The translations under genes were made by a program, and so were the position numbers. From positions 124,001 through 188,000 of the forward strand of contig JAIVFH010000028.1 in NCBI GenBank assembly GCA_025765595.1: DNA of 64,000 nucleotides, given 5' to 3'. The DNA is from Obelidium mucronatum. Lineage: Eukaryota > Chytridiomycota > Chytridiomycetes > Chytridiales > Chytriomycetaceae. Positions 1-9,802 of this stretch are shown piece by piece. How positions within the stretch are numbered: the stretch's first letter is position 1; the number at the start of each line of letters is the position of its first letter. The notes under the pieces are model-generated. The model had not been told where the DNA came from. It was given only the letters and a program-made list of their open reading frames with translations, and ran no database searches.

Positions 1-245
1 ATACCTCTTTTATTCTTCCAAGGAATAATGATGGAAACACTAAAGTGCGGCGATCATCGAATGATGATGAATCTGTTGCAGCGTCTTCTGTTTTCATGGA
101 TGGGTTGGCGAGGAATATGGCTTTGAATGCTAGACCGGATAGTGGAACGCTAGTGGTAAGGCCAGAAGCTTTGATTGCAGCGGCTACTGGGTCTTTGGAT
201 AGCGACAGCTCAAATGGGTCTCTGCATCAGCAACAGCAGCAGTAG
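1..245 (+). CDS. WSC-array membrane protein, C-terminal end only (copy 1)
   Basis: Only the last exon is present, starting after a likely acceptor (TTCCAAG) near position 22 and ending in TAG at 243-245. The reading frame gives a Ser/Asp-rich cytoplasmic tail with the sequence SSVFMDGLARNMA followed by a low-complexity end with five Gln. The same element, S-S-[hydrophobic]-[FY]-M-x-x-[LF]-x-x-N, ends the five genes that follow, which identifies this fragment as the first visible member of the array. Its ectodomain and membrane segment lie outside the window. It differs from its neighbours in having about 35 residues after the motif. Function is unknown beyond membership of the array. Confidence 0.6.
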   Translation, partial: TSFILPRNNDGNTKVRRSSNDDESVAASSVFMDGLARNMALNARPDSGTLVVRPEALIAAATGSLDSDSSNGSLHQQQQQ

Positions 246-449
246 AACGATGGAGACGATGATTCCTTTTGATTTGTTTTGTCCCCCTACTTCTTTTTTT
301 TTGATTTATTTTGTAGACAAATTAAAACAACGTACATGTGTTTTGTTTTTTATTTTCCTCCTTTTTTTAAACTATTCCTTTCTTTTTTATTTTATTGTTC
401 TCCAACTTTATTAAAAAAAAGTTTCTCGGATTTATTTGGATCCAATCAG

Positions 450-2096
450 ATGACGCTGGCGGTGATCTTGGGGATACTATCTAGTGCAGCCACGGCCCAA
501 GTATCCCAAGGCTGTGTCACAATCAATCCTCGACCAGTTCCTGTCCTGACATCGAATTCAATGATGCCATCCATGTGCACCGATATCTGTGGTGCAAACC
601 AATGGGCGCTGATTGCACCAACCCTTGCGGATCGGTTTTCCTCGTGGTGTGCATGCACGGCAACCTGGCCAACACAAGTCTCGTCTATACCGTGTAATTA
701 TGCGTGTCTTGGGTAAGTTTCGTTGATTTTTTTGATGTTCATTGGAGATTCGGCATTTTAATTGGGGGACGGCGGTTGTTGTATTCTAGAGCTCCGAATC
801 CTTCTACGGCTCCAATGTGTGGCGGTTGGTTCAGTGGATCGGTAGCGTGGTCGGTGTATGTAAAACCTGGTGGTGGTGGTATTGGTCCTCCTGCGTCAAC
901 AAAGACCAATGATGATCGAGGGGGGACAACGAGTTCTCCACAACCAACTGCCAATCCAACAACGGCCGGTGGAGGAGGCGGAGGAGGAGGCAATAACGGT
1001 GGAGGTGGAGGTGGTGGTGGAGGTGGTGGTGGTGGTAATGGCAATCCCTCAACATCGGGCTTGACAAGCCAACCAACTGAAAAGCCAAACCAAAACAACA
1101 ACAACAACCAAAACCCATCCGGAACAACACAACAGCCACAGCAGGACCCAAGTGGTTCTCAACCTCCAAATCCAAATCGGCCGCCGGTAACTCGATCGTC
1201 GTCTCCCGATTCTCCTGGAGGCGAAAACAGCAACAACAATAACAGCAATCATGCGATACCGGGATATTTGATTGGCGGGCTGGCGGGAGCCGCGATTGTT
1301 TTTGTCGTTGGGTTTGCTGCTATTGTTGTCCGGAAGCGGTCGTCGTCTGCTGTCGCCGCATCTATGGAAAAAAGTGGCGGTGCCGGCGGCGGAAGGAGGA
1401 CGAGTACAAACAACAAGAAACTGTCCACAACTCAAATCTCACTTCACCGGCCTGACTCCACAAGAACAAACAGCAGCTCTCTGGATCATTACAACATTGA
1501 ATATCCGCTACAACAACAGCAAAAGAAGAATAAGAAGAGTAAACATGCCACGACATCGATTCCGAAATTAATGACCATTCATCATTCAACGCGGAATTCT
1601 TCAGGGGTTGCTGTTGTTCCATCCCGATCGAGAATTCAACCTGATTCTGGAACGATTCAAACGACAACGCGGGCTTCGTTGGGTGGAGTGAGTCTATCGG
1701 GGTCTGTTTCGGGCGCTGCTGTGCTCGGAAAGATGCCGGATGGGTTGGCATCGAATTTGGGAAGTGCTGGTGTTGGCGGTAGTGGCGGTGGTGGTGTTTC
1801 TGGTGAGTCTTTCTTCAGTTTTTGGATCACATTAAATTTATATTATTAACATTCCCCAAGCACCTGTATTGTTATCCGGAACAAATCCTACTGTTGCTGC
1901 TGCCCCACAATGGCCACTTGGTTCCTCAGAGTCAGATGAATCAACTGACATTTTGTATATATCCTATGTTCCACCTCCTGGAACTGATTCCGATCTGCCA
2001 CGGGATGATGGCAACAGCTCGACTACTGGTTCATCTTCAATGTATATGAATGTGTTGGAAAGGAATGAGGAGCTGGATTCTGTTGCGTCCTATTGA
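450..2096 (+). CDS. WSC-domain type I membrane protein (array copy 2)
   Basis: Three exons, join(450..712, 790..1802, 1861..2096), 503 residues. The start at 450 gives a signal peptide (MTLAVILGILSSAATAQ). Residues about 18-115 form a WSC domain with the eight-cysteine spacing of the family, a putative carbohydrate-binding fold in fungal wall sensors and lectin-like proteins; the domain is cut by a phase-2 intron after the Gly following the CxxxC pair. A long Gly/Asn/Pro/Ser stalk with poly-Gly follows, then one membrane helix (about GYLIGGLAGAAIVFVVGFAA) and a basic stop-transfer sequence. The cytoplasmic tail carries LGKMPDGL and ends near SSSMYMNVLERN. Likely topology is extracellular WSC and cytoplasmic tail. 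A wall-sensing role is inferred from the family; copy number and tandem layout suggest recent local duplication. Confidence 0.85.
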
Positions 2097-2318
2097 GATT
2101 TTCTAATTGTGTGTCGTTTCTTTTTTTTGTGTGTTTTTTTTTTGCTCCTTTTATATACATCATCGTCATTTGTTTATTACACAAAAAAAAGAAGAAGAAG
2201 GAAAGAGCGTTCCCTGGATAAATAAAATAGAGAACATTGGCATAATTATTGGTGGTGGTTTTCAGCATTTACAAATAAATAATATTTCCAAAAAAAAAAA
2301 AAGGGAATCCAACCTCAA

Positions 2319-4109
2319 ATGCTGAGGCTCGTCCTCCTCTGTTCTGGCACCACCATCGTCGCAGTTCTCGCTCAGTCTTCATTAGGATGTTTCCAGATCA
2401 CACAACAACCGTCAAATGCAGTTGCCCTGCCATCAGCAATGCCGGAACTCTGCCAGTCGAAATGCGGACCAAACCAGTTGGCTGTGATTGCACCACTTCC
2501 ATCGAATCAATGGTCATTCCAATGCGCTTGCTTGAGTAGTGCAAGTTCTGTGAATGCTATTGATACATCATTGTGTTCGCTACGTTGTCCCGGGTAACGT
2601 TGTTATTTAGAGAGATCCGAAAATAATGGAAAACAAAAAAATTTTGCTAATCACAACTCAATTTTTTTTTCCTTTTCCTTCCTTCTTTTTTTTTTTTTTT
2701 TTTTTAGAGCTCCTATTCCAACACAAGCGCCCTATTGTGGAGGATATATTAGAGGTGGTGTGATTGCATGGTCCGGATATGGTGTAATGCCTACAGTCAA
2801 TCCGCCACCGCCACCACCACCACCGCCGGTCGTAGTAGTAGTGCCTCAACCGGAAAAGCAGCCAAACCCAATTGATCCTATTGCATCCGCGGTTGTGATT
2901 GCCGTACAAGATGATTCCTCGTCACAACAACAACAACAACCCCCACAGCAAATTTCCGTTCAACCAACAAGTTCATTGAATCAGAGTTTCATTGCATCTC
3001 CGCAGCCACAGCAACAGAAGCAGCCGATTGTGCCTGCACCCGTGGCGATCGCTCCACCTTCCTCGGATCCGTCGTCGTCGGCCGCCGCCGCCTCGTCGTC
3101 TAGCAATAATACTTTTATGATTAGTGGAGTTGTTGGCGCGGTTGTTGTTTTGACTGTTGGATTCGCTGTTGTACGATCGCGTCGTCGGCGCAGTGTTAGT
3201 CAAGAATATTCAATGAAGGAGGAGCATCCAACTCCAAAAACAGCATCAACAGCAGTAGCAGCAACAACTGTATCATCTTTGCCATCATACGGCGGAGGCT
3301 TACGGGAGAATGAAAAAGAAAGTGATGATGGCGTGGAAACTGTTGTTGCCTATTATTATCCATCTTTGAGAAATACGACAACGACAAATTCGTTCCCGCC
3401 GCCGCCGAAATTGGATTCCTTGTTCAAATCATCATCATCATCATCACCATCGTCATCTTCATCATCACCGTCATTGCATCGCCATCACCAGCCACAACAG
3501 CATCAACATTCAGAAGGAACAGTTGAATCAGCAGTGCCGATTGCGACACCACCCATGCCGCTGCGGAAATCCATGTTTGAAAGTGGTGGCGGCAGCGGTG
3601 GTGGTAGATACTGTAATAATGGAGCTGTTATTCTGGACACTGAGTTTCCAAGTTTTCGATCCGGCGGTGGATCTAGTGGTGGTGATAACGGTGCGAGTCG
3701 CAGCAGTACCGATTCTGGAATCAATACAACATTGAAAGAATCCTCAGCGCTTGGTGCCATGCCGGAGTCATTGTCATGTGCATTGAGTGTACCGCCACCG
3801 GCGCCACCTTTGACAAACTTGATGGAACTTCCTTCAAAGCCTGTAGTGGCCGCAGCGGTCGCTACACCTCTCTGGATGACGCGTTTCTCGGGAGGGGATA
3901 AGTGGGGTGGACGGAACTCTATTCGTCTTTCGACAACTCAGAGTATGAGGAGCAGTGGGAATTCGTTTTTTGGAAGTGGTAAAACCGGGAGTAGAAGTAG
4001 TAGTGGTGGCGGGGCACGGGATTCGAACTTGAGTCGGACAGCATCCTCTTTGTTTATGCAAACGTTTGCGCAAAATGTGACTGTGGAGAGTGAATTTGAC
4101 GAATCATGA
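2319..4109 (+). CDS. WSC-domain type I membrane protein (array copy 3)
   Basis: Two exons, join(2319..2593, 2708..4109), 558 residues. The signal peptide begins MLRLVLLCSGTTIVAVLAQ. The WSC domain covers about residues 20-120, with cysteines in the family spacing and the closing CGGYIRGG...WSGYG. It is split by a phase-2 intron at the same Gly as in copy 2; that intron carries a long T run before its acceptor. A Pro/Gln/Ser-rich stalk leads to a membrane helix at about residues 226-248 (FMISGVVGAVVVLTVGFAVV), then SRRRR. The large Ser/Gly-rich tail contains ALGAMPESL and ends with SSLFMQTFAQNVT. The protein is low-complexity over more than half its length (Ser, His, Gln, Gly runs). The ligand is unknown. 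Confidence 0.85.
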
Positions 4110-4518
4110 GAGAAATTAAGCTGTGGCTGGCTCGCTCGTTCTTTTTTTTTGTAGTGCAAGTGTTTTTTCTTTTTGTAGAAATAGAACCATCTTATAAACC
4201 TCGTGTTTTATTGACAGGATTTAACAACTGTAATTTTCTTTCCGCATGAGTAAATGTCATTAAAATTGCTTTAATGAATCATTATGGTTGATTTAATTGT
4301 TTGTTGGATGTGTGGCTTGTGGGGCAGGTGGAAACCGAGGAATCACGACAAAAGACGCGGCTAGCTGCAAGGAGAAATATAAGCTGAATGGCTTCTCAGG
4401 CGGATCTCGCCCAAGCCGCTGGCCGGCGGGCCTGTGGACCCTTCCATCTCCAAATCAGGGTTTCGCAAGGCTGGTGCGATCCAAATCGAAATTTTTTAAT
4501 CTCAAGACGCACCTCACG
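4110..4518 (+). other. Intergenic spacer between array copies 3 and 4
   Basis: About 410 bases without a supported gene: the 3' flank of copy 3 (T-rich, AATAAA-poor) and the promoter and leader of copy 4. An open frame runs through the leader from about 4297 into copy 4, but its translation is not signal-peptide-like, and the ATG at 4519 immediately gives one, so the upstream part is taken as untranslated. No repeat or RNA gene was seen. Confidence 0.4.
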
Positions 4519-6078
4519 ATGGCCCTACTGCTGCTTGTTGGACTCGCAACGCAAGCAGCAGCACAGGACAAATGGCTTCCTCTGGGCTGCTATCAGGTGC
4601 CGGGACCGATCAAAGGGCAACTGCAGATTCGGTCAGCCATGACTCCCGAAGTCTGTGCGACGATATGTTCGTTCACCGGCTTCTACCTGATCGCGCCTGT
4701 TCCCAACGATACCACTCGGTCCGCCTTTCAATGTCTATGCCATGCTGGCGAAGTATATACGGAAACGGCTGGGGCAAGTTGCGATGCGCCGTGCTCAGGT
4801 TAGCAATTACTTATCGCCTCTGGAGTTGCTAAGTGCAGTGCAGGTCTTTCGCAACCTGGGCTGTATCCTTGCGGCGGCAGAGGATTCAATGCGGCTATTT
4901 TCTGGTCTGGATATGGCGCACTGCCGCCTTCGAGCACCACGACAAGGAAGATGGCAACAACGACAACAACAACGACAACTACAACAGCAATCACTGGACC
5001 ATCGCCGGGTCCTCCACAACCACCGACTTCGCCATCGTCTCCACAGCGACCACTCCCGACTGATGAGCAAGGAGAAGGTGGAATCTCGGGTTCTGCTTCC
5101 GTAACTCGCAATCCCAAAGCAACGACAACAGATGTGGATACACCAACGACTTCGCCAACACCATCACCCCCATCTGCCACTATTCCAACATCCGCGATCT
5201 TAGTGGGGATTTTAGTGGGAGTAATTGTTGCAGTAGCGGTTTTCTGTGTGTTTTACCAACGAAGGCGGAAGCAGGAGAAAAAGGAGCAACGCTTTTCACA
5301 TGGCGGCGGGGGTGGCCAAAACAGCGCTATTGCCGTTGTGAATCAGCAGGACCATTCGGACTTTGCAGCCTTTTTCTTACCCAAGTCAAATTACGCACAA
5401 ATCGATGAAGACAATGCGACAGGAACAGACGGTTCATCTTCGTCAATATCAGACTCCCGATTCAATAACAACAATAAGAATGGCGATGAGTGGTACATAC
5501 CGGCTCCTTCTCCCCCGCCTCTGCCACCGATGCAACAAGATATGGTGCCACCCCTTCCAGTTTTGTTTGCGCATCCTTCCAAGTCTACTTTTAATAAGTT
5601 CCGACCGGGTGGTGGAGTTAATGGTGGAGCATTTGGAGCTCCTCGTGGTGGTGTTGGTGACACGGGAGTGGTACCAAAGCCCTCCAGGACAACGTTGGAC
5701 TCGGATTCCGATTCAGTAGAGGACCCCCCGTCAAAGAAACCTTTTGCACTGGGTGCTATGCCGGTACAATTGCGAATGGATTTAGGTAACACTTCATGAA
5801 CCCAAAAAAAGATATTTAGAAGTGGTCATTTAACCAGTTTTCCCTTTGTTTTTAATCAAGTTCAAGAGCAATCGGAATCTGAGTCTTCTGCAGCCGCACA
5901 GTTACCCAGTGGCAAACGACGGCAACAAAAGTTTCTTCAAGAGCAATATGCACAAGCGTCTTACTTGAGTTCAGCACCCAATTCCTTTGCGGTGGAAAAA
6001 AGTAGTGCTGATTCCAGTGTTTTTATGAATGTTTTACTTCAAAACGCAAGGAATGATGCCCGTGACTCGGATGATTGA
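4519..6078 (+). CDS. WSC-domain type I membrane protein (array copy 4)
   Basis: Three exons, join(4519..4798, 4844..5785, 5861..6078), 479 residues. The start at 4519 gives the signal peptide MALLLLVGLATQAAAQ. The WSC domain (about residues 20-115) begins PLGCYQVPG, contains CLCHAGE and CDAPCSG, and closes with CGGRGFNAAIFWSGYG. Its internal intron is only 45 nt and phase 1 rather than phase 2, so the junction has drifted from that in copies 2 and 3. A Thr/Pro/Ser stalk precedes a membrane helix at about 210-232, followed by YQRRRKQ. The tail has ALGAMPVQL at the end of exon 2 and SSVFMNVLLQNAR near the C terminus in exon 3. Splicing of exon 3 is supported because only that junction brings the shared C-terminal motif into frame. 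Confidence 0.85.
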
Positions 6079-6393
6079 AGGATGTATTACTGTAGTCGCT
6101 TGTTTTTTTTTCTGCCCGTTTTGTTGAAGTTGTTGGTGGTTGTTCTTGTTTTCTATCCGATTTGAGGGTGGCGATACTATATAGATGTTATTAGATAAAG
6201 CGAAAAATACTGTGTGTTTGTACAAAAGATAACAGAATGGGTGGAGATTAATATGTGATCACGAGTTTCCTTTGCATTTGAGAAGTGGAGATGGCCGGCC
6301 CAAATCTTGGTTTTCCTTCAGAAATCACTTCTGATTTCAACAAAACTTTGTTGCCACTCGACAGGCAGGGGAAAAAATTAAGCAGCATATATC
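6079..6393 (+). other. Intergenic spacer between array copies 4 and 5
   Basis: About 315 bases. It contains the 3' flank of copy 4 and the leader of copy 5. An upstream ATG near 6291 opens a frame that stops at the TGA at 6401-6403, inside the first codons of copy 5, and no splice path joining it to the WSC frame was found, so it is not counted as a signal-peptide exon. Confidence 0.4.
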
Positions 6394-7401
6394 ATGTCTC
6401 ATGAGGCGAAAGGCTGGGTGTCTGTGGGATGTTTTTCGATCAAAGAACGCGGAGTTGACTCAACCGCAGCAACGGTCGAATCGTGCCATAGCCAATGCCA
6501 AAAGAGCGACAAAGACTACTTACTCATTGCGCCAGCATCAGCAGATACTGCTATCCTTTCATTCACAATCTTTTGCTGGTGCCAACCACCTGACTATAGC
6601 TCGGCAACAACAGTCAATCAGACAAACTGCCCGATGTCGTGCCCCATGGACATACCCTTTACTTCTTGTGGAGGCTTCGCATCTGATGGAACCCGATATT
6701 GGTCAGGATGGTCCAGTAATATTACTGCCACCTTGCCTTCTTCTTTGTCAATATCACAATCTCCAGATATCACAACAACCATAATAGCAACCATCGCCAT
6801 ATTATCAACCTTCATTATCCTTCTATTCATCGTAAAATGCTATCGGCAATACCGCACAAACAAATACCAAGACGATCATCAATACAGCCTGCGATCGAAT
6901 AACGAGCGGACTCCGAAAATCGTTTCAATATCATCTTGGGTTCAATTGAATCGGCCCCACAAGTCTTCACACGATCCTTACTCGGCCACCACTGCAATCA
7001 GCACCGCGAATCTTCAGTACCGCTCACCCAGTTCCCCAACAAGTAATCGAACCATTATTTCAACTGCAACAACACCGGGGCGTGTTTCTATTGGCGCTCG
7101 TACGATAACAGCCAGGAGCGAGATGACAGCTATTTCGCTGGTTTCAACGCCAGTGCTGGGGATTATGCCGGATGGGTTCTTGGAGAATGAATCCTGGGAT
7201 GACTTGGCGATATCTATGGAGTCCAGTGCATTTCCAGAAGGAGTCCATTCTGATGCAGCTGAGAAAGAAGGGCTTGGAATCGATTTGGAGTCTGGCTCTG
7301 TTGACAGTCAAGTAGGGGAAGATGAAGGCCAAGATAGTAGGGCGTCTTCTTCATTGTATATGGATGTTTTTGCGAGGAATGTCGCGATGGATTCGGGATA
7401 G
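6394..7401 (+). CDS. WSC-domain membrane protein without a visible signal peptide (array copy 5)
   Basis: Single open frame of 335 residues. A WSC domain starts almost at the N terminus (WVSVGCFSIKERG) and runs to CGGFASDGTRYWSGW, with the eight expected cysteines, but no intron interrupts it, unlike copies 2-4. A single membrane helix lies at about residues 127-149 and is followed by KCYRQYRTNK. The tail holds PVLGIMPDGF and ends SSLYMDVFARNVAMDSG, both matching the other copies. The annotated start lacks a hydrophobic leader: either an upstream exon was missed, or the protein uses the membrane helix as a signal anchor, or the gene has lost its leader. Intron loss inside the WSC domain would fit a retro-copied or gene-converted member. 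Confidence 0.75.
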   Translation: MSHEAKGWVSVGCFSIKERGVDSTAATVESCHSQCQKSDKDYLLIAPASADTAILSFTIFCWCQPPDYSSATTVNQTNCPMSCPMDIPFTSCGGFASDGTRYWSGWSSNITATLPSSLSISQSPDITTTIIATIAILSTFIILLFIVKCYRQYRTNKYQDDHQYSLRSNNERTPKIVSISSWVQLNRPHKSSHDPYSATTAISTANLQYRSPSSPTSNRTIISTATTPGRVSIGARTITARSEMTAISLVSTPVLGIMPDGFLENESWDDLAISMESSAFPEGVHSDAAEKEGLGIDLESGSVDSQVGEDEGQDSRASSSLYMDVFARNVAMDSG

Positions 7402-7810
7402 TAAATTGCCTTGGTGGTGTAAAACGACGATAAGAAAAGTTTTAATTATTCGAGATATAGACTTCCTTGAAATCACGAAGCCGAATATTCGTCGCAATAT
7501 TTATTTTGGCTAGCCATCTTTCAATTGAAACAGGTTGTATTGTGGAATTTAGGACCTTCAAGTTGGTCGAACGAATGAGGTTATTATACATCACCATGGA
7601 GCCATTAAGTAAATTCGCACAATAAATGAATATGATACGCTTTCAAAGCTCAAGGCAAAAGGTTGATTACTGTCTTCGGGGTTTTGACGTGCCTGCTTTT
7701 TTTCGATTGTCCAATCAAAATCCTTCCACACCTTCTGTTCTTTGGACTCCGAAACAGCGCAATTACAAGGTGCCAAGCAAGCCAATTTGCTGCTCGATTG
7801 AGCTTGAAAC
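7402..7810 (+). other. Spacer upstream of array copy 6; possible decayed WSC exon
   Basis: About 410 bases. In the corresponding place in the other copies one would expect a signal peptide and WSC exon. A hydrophobic start-like stretch (VFGVLTCLLFFDC) is visible near 7670 but in a different frame from copy 6, and no frame shows the WSC cysteine pattern. No clean donor/acceptor pair links it to copy 6. It may be the remains of the lost ectodomain exon. Confidence 0.3.
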
Positions 7811-9316
7811 ATGGAAAAAGCGGCCCCTGTCACTTTTGGCGTCCTGTCCAAAATCACCAGTACTGCCAATCATGTGTCGCCAATTGAAGTCACTGGAACC
7901 AAAGAGGCACCAATTCCACCAACAGCCAAACAAACTGAACCATCTCTCCTTATTTTATCTCTGTCTGGAGTGGTTGGAATCCTTCTATTCATGGTTCTTT
8001 TGTCTGTTTGCTTTTGTCGAAATCCAAGGAATAAGAAACCTTCCGAAAGTGAAACATCAATAGTTCCCAGAGATCCGAATCATATCGCGACAGAAGAAGA
8101 AATTATATCGCAAATGAAATGGCAATTCTGGACGCCTGTAGGTCCACAGAGTCGAATCTTACCACCAGTTGTGAATCCACTTCGATTTGTATTTGAACCA
8201 GAGCCACGGAATATACAAAATCACGAAATAATACTTTCAAGTAATCATAGTCAATTCTCAGGAAACAGTAGCATAAGTCTGAAATCAATTCCTGGAGGTG
8301 GAGTCAGTGTGGGCGGCTCGCATTCCTATCATGGTCCTCACCCGTCACGAAACTCGTCACACTTGTGCTCAGATACTGAAAACCACCATGCAACATCAGT
8401 CTATGATAACGTAATTGATTTGAAATACTTGGAGGCCGTTGCATGGGAACTTGCACAACCACAAAACCCGCCTCCACCACTGCCAATACCACCACACCCG
8501 CCATGCTCACTCCATTCTTCTCCGCCCCAAATTCCAAATCAATCTCTGCAGCATCAAGAACCTACCATTAGATCAGAGGGAATACCAAGCCAACGTTCTT
8601 CATTCATGTCTGTAATTCGTGGTCTATTGTTTCCAACTGCGTCGTCACAATTAGATGATGGTGTCATGCATCAAAAGGTCGCAGAAACGCCATCATGTTC
8701 AGCTTCAATTGAAATCCCCCAGCAGGCTCGACACCAAGTAGATGATGGGATTCCAATACCACAGATTCCGTCAACGTTGATTCATGATATAAAAGGCAAG
8801 AAGCGGCGGAAATTGTTTCAACTCGCGAAAAAGGAAAACATATCTGAGACTCCACTCGATTTACCTGATGGCCGTAATGTGCTTAGAAAGGAGGGGGATA
8901 TACCTCCGCGGTTAGGAGTCATGCCTGGAAACGCATTCGAGTGGATGAATTGCGATAGCAGTGGAAACGGAGGCGGTATACAGGCGTTAACCGATGACAC
9001 AATTATTTTCAACACGTTGCGTGGAGGGCTCTTGTCTGAGACGAAAATCAGCACCAAAAACAATAGCAATCGTGGTAGAGACACGACCGCGAAATCGCTG
9101 AGAAGCGCGGGAAGTGATTTCGCGGCAGGGGGCACGTTTTCCTTCAAAGCCAAGAGTTCAATCAAAAGCGGTGCTTCTTTGGGATCTACCAGCAGCGTTG
9201 GTGGATCTTCCTGCTCCGACTCTTACTATCATGTAGCGGATAAAATCCACCCTAGAGCTCCTTCATCGTTGTATATGGACGCGTTTGCGGAAAATGTGAT
9301 GAATGAGAATAATTGA
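7811..9316 (+). CDS. WSC-array membrane protein lacking the WSC ectodomain (copy 6)
   Basis: Open frame of 501 residues. It has a short Thr/Pro N-terminal region, one membrane helix at about residues 45-69 (SLLILSLSGVVGILLFMVLL) ending CFCR, and a cytoplasmic tail of about 430 residues. The tail includes RLGVMPGNAFEW (the LGxMP motif) and ends SSLYMDAFAENVMNENN, so the gene clearly belongs to the array. No WSC domain and no signal peptide are visible; the upstream 400 bases hold no intact WSC frame. Either the 5' exons have decayed, or the protein is a stand-alone tail carried by a signal anchor. The true start is uncertain; the ATG at 7811 is the first in frame after stops. Confidence 0.65.
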   Translation: MEKAAPVTFGVLSKITSTANHVSPIEVTGTKEAPIPPTAKQTEPSLLILSLSGVVGILLFMVLLSVCFCRNPRNKKPSESETSIVPRDPNHIATEEEIISQMKWQFWTPVGPQSRILPPVVNPLRFVFEPEPRNIQNHEIILSSNHSQFSGNSSISLKSIPGGGVSVGGSHSYHGPHPSRNSSHLCSDTENHHATSVYDNVIDLKYLEAVAWELAQPQNPPPPLPIPPHPPCSLHSSPPQIPNQSLQHQEPTIRSEGIPSQRSSFMSVIRGLLFPTASSQLDDGVMHQKVAETPSCSASIEIPQQARHQVDDGIPIPQIPSTLIHDIKGKKRRKLFQLAKKENISETPLDLPDGRNVLRKEGDIPPRLGVMPGNAFEWMNCDSSGNGGGIQALTDDTIIFNTLRGGLLSETKISTKNNSNRGRDTTAKSLRSAGSDFAAGGTFSFKAKSSIKSGASLGSTSSVGGSSCSDSYYHVADKIHPRAPSSLYMDAFAENVMNENN

Positions 9317-9348
9317 ATCTGTATTCTTGACTGTACTTCCTCCCATTC

Positions 9349-9753
9349 TTAAAATTCACCCTTTCGCCGTGCTTCCGCGCGAAAGAAAGCTTCCCTTCGT
9401 CGCTGTTCAGTTATTCGATCGTGTGCCATTTGAAAGTGGTAATGAGTTGCCATCTGTGACCCCACAAGGCCAGTAAGGAGCCCAAACAGCGTAATGTGGT
9501 AGGTGCGGAACCCTCTGAACGAAGGTCCAAGGAATTTGTGACTGAATCCATGAGAGTGAAGGGTTTCTGGGGACAGCTTCGATGCTCCAAAGGTCAACAG
9601 AGATGCTATTGCTCCAAGCGAAACTCCCATTTCGACACCAAACTGATACGCTTCTCTTTCTGCAATTGCTAGGAGATTGTCAAAATAGGATGGAGGATGG
9701 CCGAACTTTGCTGGCCACGTTTCATCGGTTGTGTTTGGGTGTGTGGTGGTCAT
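9349..9753 (-). CDS. Small predicted membrane protein, unknown function
   Basis: Single-exon frame of 134 residues reading down from 9753. It has a polar N terminus, a hydrophobic segment around residues 43-60 (GVSLGAIASLLTFGAS), a second around 86-104 (HITLFGLLTGLVGSQMA), and a basic C terminus (EQRRREAFFRAEARRKGEF). Two short helices and a charged end resemble small organelle membrane proteins, but no family was recognised. It converges with the end of the WSC array (33 bases apart) and lies just downstream of ARL6 on the same strand. A coding role is supported by its good codon periodicity and by the absence of a competing frame. Confidence 0.55.
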   Translation of the reverse strand: MTTTHPNTTDETWPAKFGHPPSYFDNLLAIAEREAYQFGVEMGVSLGAIASLLTFGASKLSPETLHSHGFSHKFLGPSFRGFRTYHITLFGLLTGLVGSQMATHYHFQMAHDRITEQRRREAFFRAEARRKGEF

Positions 9754-9802
9754 TTTGAGATAAATAATAAATAACCAATATTCTTATATATTACTAATTT
9801 AT

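Noticed and set aside
4297..4518. N-terminal extension of WSC copy 4
   Set aside because: The extension is not hydrophobic and would bury the clear signal peptide that starts at 4519.
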